A DNA stretch of 13,989 bases from Physocladia obscura (GCA_027596945.1 JADGJH010000832.1:1-13989), one strand, 5' to 3'; counted from the stretch's first letter, positions 1 through 9,606 are shown. The notes: generated from the sequence alone by a model not told the origin. Translations and numbers: made by a program.

Positions 1-1
1 G

Positions 2-967
2 GCTCATACTCGCGGCGGCGCCAGCGACCCAACTGCAATTGCAGCCATCACAAAATACGCAATCCAGCAGTACAACGTTGATCCTAGCCGCGTTTATGTC
101 ACCGGAGAATCTTCAGGTAAAACTGTCCAAATGACTGTTTTTGTCGAGAATCTAACAACGTTTTTCCCTTTATTCATTTTCAAGGTGCGATGATGACAAA
201 CGTAATGGCAGCATTGTATCCAGACCTTTACGCGGGAGCCTCTGCTTTCATGGGTGTCCCATTCAACTGCTGGCAGTCTTCCGCGTCTCCGTCTGCAACG
301 GCTGCGGCACCTTGGGATTCCACTTGTGCAACTGGACAGCGTATCTTGCCAGCGGCAACTTGGGCCAGCTATGTCACGAACGCGTTTCCTGGATACTCGG
401 GCTCACGTCCAAAAATGCAGCTGTGGTAAGTGAATATAAATTAAAACAGGAATGGTGAATTTCTAAATCACGTGAAAATTTTGAAAATTCAGGCATGGTA
501 CAGCAGACACGACTCTCTATTACGTGAATTTGGGTGAAGAAATCAAGCAATGGACAACCGTGTTGGGTGCACCAAATGCGGGTCCAGCGACTACTGTGCA
601 ATCCGGATGGACCCGCACCCAATACACAAACTCAGCTGGACAAGTTTTGGTCGAAGCTTACTCAATTGCTGGAGCTGGACACGTTCTGCCGTTGTCCGGA
701 ATGGTTTCTCCTTACTTGATCAACTTTTTCCCGGGTTTGAAAGGTGCCACCACTGGAGTGCCGACTACGACCACTACGACTGCGAACAAACCACCTTCAA
801 CTACTACCACCACTGCCGCAAAACCTACCACCACTACTTCGGGTGGTCAAAGCTCTTGCTCTGCACTTTACGGTCAATGTGGAGGACTCGTGTGGACTGG
901 ACCAACCTGCTGTGCTTCTGGCTCGACTTGCAAGTACAGCAACCCTTACTATTCACAATGCTTGTGA
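2..967 (+). CDS. Carbohydrate esterase family 1 (acetylxylan/feruloyl esterase-like) with C-terminal CBM1, 5' truncated
   Basis: This is the 3' part of a secreted fungal polysaccharide esterase; the start and signal peptide lie left of the window. Three exons join in frame: 2-116, 185-425 and 493-967, with introns of 68 and 67 bp (GTAA..AAG; GTAAG..CAG with a TTCTAAAT branch site). The serine nucleophile sits in the GESSG elbow, split by intron 1 and followed by AMMTNVMAA. The acid is the Asp in LWHGTADTT, and the His is in GAGHVLP, so the whole alpha/beta-hydrolase triad is present. A Thr/Pro-rich linker (about 760-845) leads to a CBM1 with six Cys and the conserved CGG, GPTCC and NPYYSQCL features. 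Known members of this family remove acetyl or feruloyl groups from xylan, and CBM1 binds crystalline cellulose. The exact substrate cannot be read from sequence. It ends in TGA. Confidence 0.9.
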
Positions 968-1019
968 GCCAACACATTTAATTTTTTCTTTTACGATTTT
1001 ACAAAACGAGATAAAAATC

Positions 1020-1143
1020 AATAAAAAAAACTCTTTTCAAAATTTTTTCATTTATTTCTTCCAGCAAACACAGAAGAGGGGAGAAATTAATCGAGTTGTG
1101 CAAAAAGGTCGTACAAGAGACTCGTTGGAACATATTCAATAAA
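1020..1143 (+). terminator. Candidate polyadenylation signals downstream of the esterase
   Basis: AATAAA occurs at 1020-1025, about 55 bp after the esterase stop, and again at 1138-1143. Either could direct 3' end formation. The call rests only on the hexamers and their distance from the stop codon. Confidence 0.4.
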
Positions 1144-1617
1144 ATTCAAAAAAGACTAAAGTTTCGTTATTATATTTTTTTATATATCCAGATGATGGTA
1201 TTTTTCAAATTACTTTGTTTTCCCTCTCCTCTGTTCCTTTTTTTTTTTTTTGTCTTTGCGTCGTCACCTGACAAGAACTCTGTGATAACACGAATAATTT
1301 TGAAAATCAAAAAAATTTTTTTAATTGAACGATAATGATTCCACACGTGATAACATTATTAGTTCCGAATCAAACAACTACGAAGACCTTTCAAGAAGGG
1401 CTAAAAGTTTTTTGTAGAAATAAAACAACAACTTTTGGAGTGGAAAATTGTCGATAGGTACAAAAATCACATCAAAAAAAGAAAATTGAAAATTATTGGA
1501 ACTCTGTGCGAATTAGTTTCATCTGAAATCAAAAACTCTTCATGTGACGCTTTTATTATGGCGAAAGTCAATATTATTATTACCATTTTTTGATTATAAA
1601 AGCTCTCCATAAAGAAA
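1144..1617. other. AT-rich intergenic spacer
   Basis: The stretch holds homopolymer T and A runs, for example near 1239-1250 and 1310-1322. I see no coding frame with homology, no RNA gene and no terminal repeats. Short open frames here are low-complexity and look accidental. Confidence 0.6.
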
Positions 1618-2024
1618 ATGAAAGTTTTGGCGATTCTTGCTGCCGTGAATTCTGTGCTTACCACAAATTTTGTTCAAATGTTAGGATTCTCGCCAAACCC
1701 GACAGACGTAGTCACTGTGAGTTTTGATTTCAAATTTTTTTTTTTTTTTTTTGTAAACGTAAACTTTCATTACTGTGTATGTTTCAGTGTAAACTGTCGA
1801 TTTATTATAATAAAGTACGAGCCTGTGTGTGTTTCAGTAAAAACTATAAAATATCACACAAAATACAAGCATTCCTTTTTATAGTCCAGTCCTCCAAATT
1901 CTGAGACAAATTAAACATAAAAAAACACGTTTTGGTTGAAGTTAACTTGATTTCGGGAGATTGGGATGCTTTGTCTTTGGCTGGTATGGCTAATCCGTAC
2001 TTACCCGAATTTATGAAGAGTTGA
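1618..2024 (+). pseudogene. Degenerate small secreted-protein-like gene, possibly an esterase relic
   Basis: An ATG at 1618 opens a hydrophobic, signal-peptide-like start (MKVLAILAAVNSVLTT). It is followed after 33 codons by a good donor (GTGAGT at 1717) in phase 0. Possible acceptors with pyrimidine tracts end at 1787 and 1837. A second short open frame, 1905-2024, ends LAGMANPYLPEFMKS then TGA. That tail resembles the segment after the catalytic His of the upstream esterase ([13 protein letters not shown]), with about 8 of 15 positions matching by eye. I could not join the two parts in one phase without meeting a stop. It may be a decayed fragment or a chance open frame; no function is assigned. 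Confidence 0.3.
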
Positions 2025-2228
2025 AAGCGTGATGTGATTTGATATAGTTATACAATGAAAAACAAATGCAACAAGAATTAAAATTAAAACTTGAAACTTG
2101 AAAAACATTACCACAAATTATTAATAACTATTTCTTACTACTTTGAAAAAGAAAAAAAGAAGGGGTCAAAAACAAATTCCAGTTCTTCCCAAACACTTCT
2201 TTTATCACAGCTCACCCGTAGAACCACC

Positions 2229-3889
2229 TCAGTCACTCCCAACCAGCTCTCCTTTAGCAACAAAGAAAGTGGCCGTCAAAGCAACGCCCCACATGGCGGC
2301 GACAATGTAGCAAATCGCCTCCGGCATGAAACCAACTGTTGCGCGAAACACAATGGGCATAACCGCATGACTCACGAGACTTCCAAGACTCTGCAAAACC
2401 TCTAAACTTGCAAACAACTGGCCTTGCGCATTTTGCGCAACAGTCTTTGATAGCAACGCCCGCAGCGTTGGTAACGCTGACGACGCAAACGAATAGATCG
2501 GAATAATATAGTAATATTGGGCGCCATCCGTAACACGCCCAAACAATGTCAACGTCACAACATAAGTCACCAAGCCAGCACGGATAAGCCACAACTCAGC
2601 ACTTACACGACCGTCGTGCGAGTTTTGCCGCGCAAGGAGCCGGTGCATAATGAAGGGAACGATTCCAGCAAAATACGCGAATCGACAGAAACTGCCAACC
2701 ATCAAAAATCGACCGCTTTCATAGCTGTCCCAGCCAAACCGTGCACTCGGAACGAAAAAGAATATAAACACATACGCAGATTGTGTCAGTGCGCCCGTTG
2801 CATTAATTAGCGCGAGAATTGTGGGAGTGCGTGTTGAAAATAATTTGAGGAGGGATTTGAGCGAGTTTGCTAGATGGACTAGTGGGTTCAGAGTCGTCGA
2901 AACATCGATCAGTGGTTTGCGACGTGATTCAGGGAGTGATTCCTTAACAAAGAGTAGTCCATATGTCACTATAATTAATTCAGCGGCAATAATTACAGTA
3001 AAAACAGTCGATAGTCCATAACTCTATGGAGCGCAATGTTTGTTAAAAATAAAAATGAAAAATTACTCGAACAAAAATGCTATTAAAAAGAAAAAGGATA
3101 TCAATAAGATTACCTCATACAAAAGACCACCAATATAAGGTCCAAAAGAAAAACCAAATAATGAAAAGGCTTCTTTTAAGTAAAATACGCGTGTGCGAGT
3201 TTCCCCAGTTGTCAAATCTGCAAACATGCTGTACACAGTCATAACAAAAACGGCATTTCCACCCAAGCAACCTTTGACAAGATCGGCAAGCACCAACAGC
3301 CACAATCCGAGATCATACGCCTCAATGACGAGGACGGCAATTGCGGGTAAGATGACTGCAACGAATGGCAGAAACAGGATCGGGCGACGTCCAACGCGAT
3401 CGAGAAGTAAACCGATAAGCGGAGAGATGAAGAAGGTTGGAATTGCAATAGCAAGTGAGATTGCCTGGACCCAGAACGCTGCGGCGGTCTATTTTTTGGA
3501 CGAAAAGTCAAAAACGCGCCGAAATTGAGGGGAAAATGGAGATTTGACAAAACTTGGACATCTGAATCTTTTGCACAGACAGGATAAGGTCGTGTGGCGT
3601 TTGGCTGCAGCTCATGGCAGACTTTAAGAATAACAAACTGATTGATAGGATTGAGGCCCATAGTGGAGACAGCCATATGGACCAGCAACAGCGGCAGAAG
3701 AATTAGATACGCTGCCGATGCAGACGACACCGCAGTTAGCGTCGATGATGTTGTAGATGATGTCGGTAACAGCGATGCCATATCATCACTGCTGAGTGTC
3801 AGATTTGTGCCTGACAATGCTGACGCTGCCGCTGCCAACGTCGCTGGGTCCGTTTCTCCTCCCAAAAGCGGTGCTCGTTCTGTGGACAT
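2229..3889 (-). CDS. Major facilitator superfamily transporter (TetA/HIAT1-like), probably vacuolar
   Basis: The gene reads right to left in three exons, 3889-3554, 3488-3114 and 3023-2229, all joined in phase 0. The introns are 65 and 90 bp, and the product is about 501 residues ending in TGA. The start chosen is MSTERAPLLGG at 3889; an ATG 32 codons upstream adds a poorly conserved-looking extension. After a Ser/Thr/Ala-rich N-terminus come hydrophobic helices, the fungal-type segment NPINQFVILKVCHEL, and the MFS loop 2-3 signature as DRVGRRP. Further helices follow, consistent with 10-12 spans. The pattern resembles TetA-like or hippocampus-abundant-transcript-like carriers; the substrate is unknown. 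ERAPLL matches the acidic dileucine sorting pattern [DE]xxxL[LI], which hints at a vacuolar or endosomal membrane (inference). Introns are clean and no lesions are visible. Confidence 0.85.
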
Positions 3890-3985
3890 TCCAAAATGTG
3901 TTCTCAATTTCAAATCTGAGAAAACGGATTCAACTGTCACCCATCCACCAATTGAAATAAAAAAATAATTCAATGGATCCAGCAA

Positions 3986-4543
3986 TTTGAATTAGATAAC
4001 ATATACTAGAAACAACAAAAATGGTAGAGTGTATGTTCTCTCATTACTTCAAAAACAGTGAATTGCGGTATACTTTATTGAGAATCCACTATAGTTCCTT
4101 GGTGACATACAATTAGATTTTTGCTAGCAATTGCACAAATCAATAAATGTTTCATATATCTGGCATGTGATTCATGCAGCAGGCCTGATGTGGAAAGGTT
4201 TTAGAGAAGTGTGCGATGCAAATCAAAGAGGCAGACATAAGGAAACTCACTCATAAATTGAATTCAATTAATTGGAATTTCTATGCCATTTTTCTAGACA
4301 AGGTTTCTTTTGACAACAGGAAGATGCTTAGAAGTCACAAATACACATTCAAAGGAAAAATACTGTTGCTATGAGCTAAATAACAACAACTCTTCTCTGC
4401 TTTGTCAACAGCACTGAAATTCTCTAAACTTTTCAAACAGAAGGGACATTCAATAAAATGAAGTTCAAAATATGCTGCCTTGAATTAGCCAACAAACAAG
4501 CAAATGCAAACATATCCAGGGTACAATTTAGTCTGGATTCCTG
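3986..4543. other. AT-rich intergenic region between divergently transcribed genes
   Basis: This stretch separates the transporter (minus) from gene A (plus), so it should hold both promoters. I see no coding homology, tRNA or long repeat. No clear TATA element could be assigned with confidence. Confidence 0.5.
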
Positions 4544-6103
4544 ATGAAACCAGAATTCATCAATCGAGTAATTTCTTAATCTTTGATTAAACAAATTCTA
4601 ACATTCAACTTTAGGTTCTTCGCGACTCTTCCACTACCAATTCAATCCATGCCGAATATCCCTTATCAAATGCAAATATACACATTCTTGTCAAAAACTC
4701 TGATGACGATTTCGAGAGTGATAGAATCAAGAACTCTCGAATTATACGCCAACTAACGGTAAGTCACGTGACTTGGCAAGTGGTATATAAACTGGTCCTC
4801 TCTCTAAAACTCCCTCTTTTTTTCTTTTCAAAAACAGACAACGATGAAGGGGCGACACGAGAACCTGGAAGCTGATGAGGAGAGTGGCGAAGGAGTGGTG
4901 GTGAGTTATTTTGAATTTTCGGACATTCATCATTACGTTTATTTCTGGTAAAAATAGAATCCACCCGACGAATATCTTGGTGTGTAACTCACGGACCAAG
5001 GAAAAAGTAATTGGGTGAAACTTTTCAATCACAAGACCGGTGGTATTTGTGAGCCAGTGAGGAGAAAATGTCTTTGCTGTGAAGATTGGATGGACTGGAG
5101 AAATGCAGGGTGCCTTGGCGTAAAAAGTGATGGCTCATATCAGTATCAGAGCTATTGCATCGGAGAATGTTACAAGTCCGGAAACAAACAAGTAAGTTCC
5201 CTTGTTCATGAAATGCAAATACTAACTTGGTCTCGGTAGCACTTTGATTTCTTGAGGGGCGACATTTTACTCTTCATTGACCAATTAGCTGCAAAGGCCC
5301 GCGCTAAGGACAAAGAGTCTGGATTTAATATTGGGATGACGTCGAAGGAATCGAATCAGAGGTTTCGCGATGTATGGGCACAACAGAAAAACAAGCCTGG
5401 ACTTCCTTATCACCATCCTGACCAAGAGCTTGACTGGCTTTGTGTCGCATGCAATCGGTAATACTTGTGTTTATGTGTTTCCTTTTGCATTCTAATGATG
5501 ATATTAGTCTGCGTGATGAGTTTTCTGCTCGTGAAGTGCTCAACGTCTTTACGAAAATTCACGCCGCTGCTCAGAAAACTCCGGTTCCTCGTCAGCCAAC
5601 TCAGATTGAAATCGAACGCATCAAGAAAATGCGAGGCGACAATTATTCAAGTGAAGACAACAAAATCAAGAAGACCGTCGTACGCAACAATTGGTCTCTG
5701 TCTTCAACTGCAAATACTACAGCCACATCCGCTGACTTGATTGCAATTGCAAAGAAGGCTGGTTGTATTGGAATGCATAGTAAGTGACTGCTTTCGATAT
5801 TTTTTTTGTGTTGATGACCTTCCTAATAAATGGAATTGAGGGCAAATTTACGGTTGGAAAGGACATTTTCAAGTTGGGCTATGACCGCAAGATTACAACG
5901 ATATTTGACGCAGATGGAAAGAAAATCAAATGGTTGCACTCATTGGGAAATTTGCAGTTGGAGCTCTCTTGCATCAATACTGCTCGCAACTCGTTATCGG
6001 TGGAGGAGTTTGGATTGTGGATTGATAGGTATGCAACTATTTTGGCAGCTTGCGTAATATGACTTAAATTTTTTGTAGAATCAAGGGTGGACAGTTTCTT
6101 TGA
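4544..6103 (+). pseudogene. Gene A: Cys-rich protein of unknown function, eight short exons with two lesions
   Basis: I do not recognise this family. Codon phase and splice sites give exons 4544-4567, 4615-4758, 4838-4900, 4958-5191, 5240-5457, 5508-5779, 5841-6028 and 6079-6103, with introns of 47-79 bp. The start ATG at 4544 is tentative (MKPEFINR, then VLRDSSTT). An acidic N-terminal part precedes a cluster of Cys pairs (RRKCLCCEDW, YCIGECYK, later DWLCVACN) that could bind zinc. The C-terminus is charged and ends IKGGQFL. Two problems suggest decay: an in-frame TAA at 4985-4987, and a one-base phase mismatch between the exons ending 5779 and starting 5841. A weak alternative donor at 4884 with acceptor at 5000 would skip the TAA. 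A poly(A) signal lies at 6173-6178. It could be an expressed gene with assembly errors. Confidence 0.5.
4761..4774. promoter_or_regulatory. 14-bp perfect palindrome around CACGTG, followed by a TATA-like box
   Basis: The sequence aagtcacgtgactt is a perfect inverted repeat centred on the E-box CACGTG, the classical site for bHLH factors. A TATA-like tatataa lies at 4784-4790 and an ATG at 4844. In my exon model this falls inside an intron (4759-4837), so it could be an internal promoter. It could instead be the real promoter of gene A if the upstream exons are wrong, or it could be chance. Confidence 0.35.
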
Positions 6104-6172
6104 GGACTTTTCTTTATTTTTTGTTGTTATGACAGTGCATGTTGCTAGTTTGAATATAATACGTTTCGCTTT

Positions 6173-6178
6173 AATAAA
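6173..6178 (+). terminator. Polyadenylation signal of gene A
   Basis: AATAAA lies 70 bp after the TGA of gene A. It follows a TG/T-rich stretch, with no other signal nearby. Confidence 0.5.
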
Positions 6179-6194
6179 AGTTGTCTAGGCGGGT

Positions 6195-6232
6195 AAAAAA
6201 TCCAGGCAGCTGAACTTTTTCGGTTCTAAAAA
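6195..6232. repeat. Degenerate repeat, left copy (cagctgaacttttt motif)
   Basis: This unit (aaaaaatcc.ggcagctgaactttttcgg..taaaa) lies between gene A and gene B. It matches a second unit at 7413-7450 (aaaaaatcc.gccagctgaactttttgg..ttaaaa) in the same orientation, about 1.2 kb away. The pair brackets gene B. It might be an element end, a shared regulatory motif, or a relic of a short interspersed repeat. Confidence 0.5.
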
Positions 6233-6249
6233 TAATCACCTTTCGAGAA

Positions 6250-7311
6250 ACATAGAACAATTCCACTTGACACCAGTCGCGACGCCTTTGCCAAATGGAT
6301 GAGAGGAGAGCTATAGAAGCCTCAGCAAGAGTTCCATGAAGATTTGCGACGTATTAGATTGAACTGGATTAATCCAATCTTACGTGAGTTTAATGCTTTC
6401 CCCGACCACGTGTGAGACGGCAACGAAAGTGAGGATGGAACTTACGTTGCCCCAGCTGCAAAGAGCCATTTGCCATCTCCGACCCTGTCCCTTGAGCCCT
6501 TCCCTCAAAATCTACCAGTTCAACCAAGTCCAACTCGACATCTTCAGATTCCGGTCCAACTGAACCGACTCGAATAGAAGGAGCGATTCCGTGCCATCTC
6601 ACTACAACTCAGGCTGAGACAGTCATTGACCCATTTCAACCAGTGAAGTCGCTCCTCCAAAAGTATGGTCCGCTCGCAGGCAAAAAATACACTACAATAC
6701 GGCAAGAGTTTGCAGATTCATATGATACGCCGGAATCTGTGGAAAGACGGCGGTACCAAGGCACAGACGTAGCTGAAATGAAAATGAGATTGACAGAGCA
6801 AATTAGTCAAAGCCTCTACTATGTTGCAGCTATGACAAATAAAACCAATGGATATCATCAGTTTATTGGCGAAAAGCTGATTCAACTTCTTGATGAGTTT
6901 CGAAAGGTGAGAATTATGATATCTTCAATGCCTTCCCCTAATAATCTCCTGTAGAATTCGAAACCAAAAGCAGAACAATTTGCAGATTTTCTGGAGCATA
7001 TCAATTCAGAATTTCGATTAAAGCGCACATCCTTCTATGTTTACAAAAATTACGCAGAGTTCGTTTGCAATTACCAGCGATTCTCGTATGCACCAATGTA
7101 CTTCACAACTATTGTAAAAAACATCAAGAAGTTTGAAGCATGGTTCAATTCAAGTGAATGTCAGCAATTGGGGGAAACTAATGTGTTGTCAGGTGCTTTT
7201 TGGAAGGAGACACCCGCTGGGCTACACACACGTGATACAACGTATGCATTTGACGTTGATGATGAAGGGTTACTAGTGGATGCTGATTTGGAAGATTTCA
7301 TTGAAGAATGA
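6250..7311 (+). pseudogene. Gene B: unknown protein with acidic C-terminus, 5' part decayed
   Basis: I do not recognise this family. The 3' part is clean: an exon ending at 6906, a 48-bp intron (6907-6954, GTGAGA..GTAG), and an exon 6955-7311 ending in the acidic run DADLEDFIEE then TGA. The open frame upstream reaches about 6497. It runs from a Ser/Thr-rich stretch (STSSTKSNSTSS) into a charged, probably helical region (KSLLQKYGPLAGKK, then a stretch from 6700 to 6906), and then Phe/Tyr-rich sequence. Coding-like sequence at 6250-6383 (AFAKWMRGEL, EFHEDLRRIRLNW) contains an in-frame TAG. It can be joined in phase through a 113-bp intron (6384-6496). That makes the 5' end either mis-spliced in my model or broken. 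Gene A's poly(A) signal argues for a separate transcript. Confidence 0.45.
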
Positions 7312-7330
7312 ATTTTGCTTTACCTCATTT

Positions 7331-7450
7331 AACTTGCATTTTTGGACATTAAAGCCTCATTTCGTGTTGTCAAATTTTGTCCAGCTGAATTTTTACGCCA
7401 TCTTTTCCATTGAAAAAATCCGGCCAGCTGAACTTTTTGGACGTTAAAAA
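7331..7450. repeat. Cluster of degenerate cagctgaattttt / ttttggac.ttaaa units
   Basis: Three imperfect iterations occur between the end of gene B and copy A. They are at 7331-7353 (aacttgcatttttggacattaaa), 7381-7395 (ccagctgaatttttac) and 7413-7450 (ccagctgaactttttggacgttaaa). Spacing is roughly 45-55 bp. The last unit is the partner of the repeat at 6195-6232. No inverted partner was seen in the window. Confidence 0.45.
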
Positions 7451-7496
7451 AAACTGAATTTAATTTGAAAACTTATTTTATTTTATAATGCTAAAC
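7448..7496 (+). promoter_or_regulatory. Conserved 49-bp leader of polymerase-helicase copy A
   Basis: This AT-rich segment directly upstream of the start codon differs at only two of 49 positions from the segment before copy B (11553-11601). It contains a run resembling TATA elements (ttattttattttataat). Equal length, position and near identity in otherwise diverged copies suggest a shared promoter or element end. Confidence 0.6.
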
Positions 7497-9606
7497 ATGT
7501 TCTCATTGGAAAGTGCACGTCCTTTTTACCAAAGTATACAGCTGTTTGAGCCAAATAGCTATGCCCTGACTTACAAAGGACTGTTCATCCCTTGTAAGAG
7601 AAGAAGTAGGACTGTTGTAAACCAAATCAAGCTTCCTCGGAATGAGAAGGAACATAAAATATTGCAGACACACATTGCAAATCTCATTTGGAGCAATAAA
7701 GCTGCAATCATCAGAAACTACATTCTAAAGTTGGACAACAGTTTCATCAAGAAAACTGACATTGCAATCAAACAGCTTCAAAATGGTGGTATGGAGATTG
7801 TGCACAATTTTTTGAAAAGAAGGTGGCCAACAGAAGACTTGATGGAATCTTGAAAGAAAACAAGACTTGAATTGAAGAATGCATTAAAGAGACAACTAGC
7901 ACAAATTGAGAGAGCAAAAAAGAAGAGAAAGGCAATAGATATAGTTTATAATCTAGTTCCCATTTTTGCAATGAGAGTAAATGTTGAGTACCAAATTAGC
8001 TTTGTAACTCACTACACTGACCATGACAATTCATATACAGAGAATGGATTCTTGCGTGATATTGAGGAACACCTAGTACAATCCTATTTGGAGAAAACTC
8101 TGCTAGATGTGCTGTTTCATGAGTTGAGTCAGCTCAATGACTGCAATGTGGTCTATACTAATACAGATAATCTGATAAACTAGTGGTCTATTTTGTTACT
8201 CAAGAACAAACTGTTTACAAGACCAAAGGCACCAACAGCAGAGTGACCAGAATTGAATACAAAAACAACATAATAATTGAGGCTAATCCAGTTTATAAGG
8301 AGGCATTTGATGCTGCAAAGGCTCTTGGAATTCTGTTCAAAAACCAGAACCTTGTAAGCTTGGCATGTGAGGCATTTGATACTTATGCAAGGAATGACGA
8401 AATTGAAAGCACTTTCAACAAAAATACTAAAGAAGTGTTTTTTGGCCATCAAAAACAGACCATTGTGGAGACATTTTGTGAACCATTGGAAACAGCAAGT
8501 TTAAAGTGCTATGATATTCAAAAATGTCATACAGCTTGTATGACCATCAAAAATAAAGACCCATGGTGCATATTCAGTATTTTTAATGAATTATGGCCTT
8601 ATTCAGGAAGATTGCAAAAACTGGTTGGTTCTATGTAGAAACAATGAATACTTTACCAATGCGTGGAAATGGCTGGTACCCACGAACTCATCTGGAAAAA
8701 GCATTGGTGCTTGGGATTGACTTGACAATAATCTATGAAATCATTCCAAGCAAAACATTACGATCTGATTACTTCAATGATTTTGCCAAAAGGATTTTTG
8801 ATAAATGTGGGGATAGTGCAAAAGTCATTATGAATAATTTGATTGGATGTTTGGGCAAAAAAAAACAGAAAAACAAAAGGACAGATTCACAATGAGTCTG
8901 AATGATGCTGTGAAGTACTTCTTCTCTAATGAGAACTCAACATATCAGTGCTTAACAGACAGTCCAAAGCTGTATCATGTTACAACCAAAACAACAACAA
9001 CCAAGCATTTCAACACAATCCCATTCTATCGGCAAATCATTGACAACTGTAACATGATGCTTTATGAATTGGCAATGAAGATGGGAGGGCAAATTGTTAA
9101 ATTGAAAACAGACTTGGTTTGTGTTGAAGATGGACATGATGTTGAATGTAAGCCTGGAATAGGTAATTATAGATTAGAACCAATTCCAACCCAATTCAGA
9201 GTATCAAAAGAGCTTTTTCAAAGTCTTTACATCTATAAATTAAAGGAAGAAGAATGGATTCCAACAAATGAAAGATTACAATGAAGACTAATTACTGGAA
9301 GGGCAGGCACAGGCAAGAGTTTTGAAATGAAAGAAACAGTCAAGCAAATTAATGGAGAGTCATATGTGCTGTTAGCAACTACAAACAAGGCAGCATGTTT
9401 GTACATTCATTTTTTCATATTGATAATAAAGACAAGTGCAACCTGGATGAAGCAGTCAGTGCAGCAAAGAAATACAACTACATTTTCATAGACGAAGTCA
9501 GTCTGTTAACAGCAAAGATTTATGAAATATTGTATTTTGTAAAATTGAATACCTCCATCAAATTTGTTTTAGTAGGTGATTTCAAGCAACTCCCTCCCTG
9601 CTGTTG
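7497..9606 (+). pseudogene. Copy A: decayed family-B-like DNA polymerase fused to SF1 (PIF1-like) helicase, 3' truncated
   Basis: The gene is intronless and AT-rich. The start ATG at 7497 is the one shared with copy B; an ATG at 7488 is not conserved. Palm-like motifs appear in order: motif A-like YDIQKCHTACM (about 8510), WYVET-type sequence with GNGWY (8640-8680), motif B-like KVIMNNLIG (about 8822, cf. KxxxNSxYG), and motif C-like VKLKTDLVCVE (about 9100). Helicase follows: Walker A GRAGTGKS (about 9299), Walker B IFIDEVSLL (about 9485) and motif III GDFKQLPP (about 9580). Motifs IV-VI are absent. Lesions include TGA at 7851 and 9282, frameshifts near 8170, 8620 and in the A-run at 8859-8866, a 16-bp gap near 9395, and a deletion near 8095 equal to about 550 bp of copy B. 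Such fusions recall large DNA viruses and derived transposons. No intact product is possible. Confidence 0.75.

Noticed and set aside
374..622. Open frame on the minus strand
   Set aside because: It overlaps esterase exons and an intron in antisense. The plus-strand frame carries the catalytic Asp and family-conserved sequence.
2091..3021. Plus-strand open frames across 2091-3021 and 3193-3968
   Set aside because: They are antisense shadows of the transporter exons, which read cleanly with in-phase splicing and an MFS signature on the minus strand.
8180..8452. Minus-strand open frame over polymerase copy A
   Set aside because: It is antisense to sequence that aligns with copy B at protein level. 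No homology or context supports it.
7497..9606. Helitron/Helentron Rep-helicase
   Set aside because: The helicase is PIF1-like, but no HUH (Rep) motif with paired His and catalytic Tyr was seen. Polymerase palm motifs precede the helicase instead, and no Helitron 3' hairpin with CTRR end was found.
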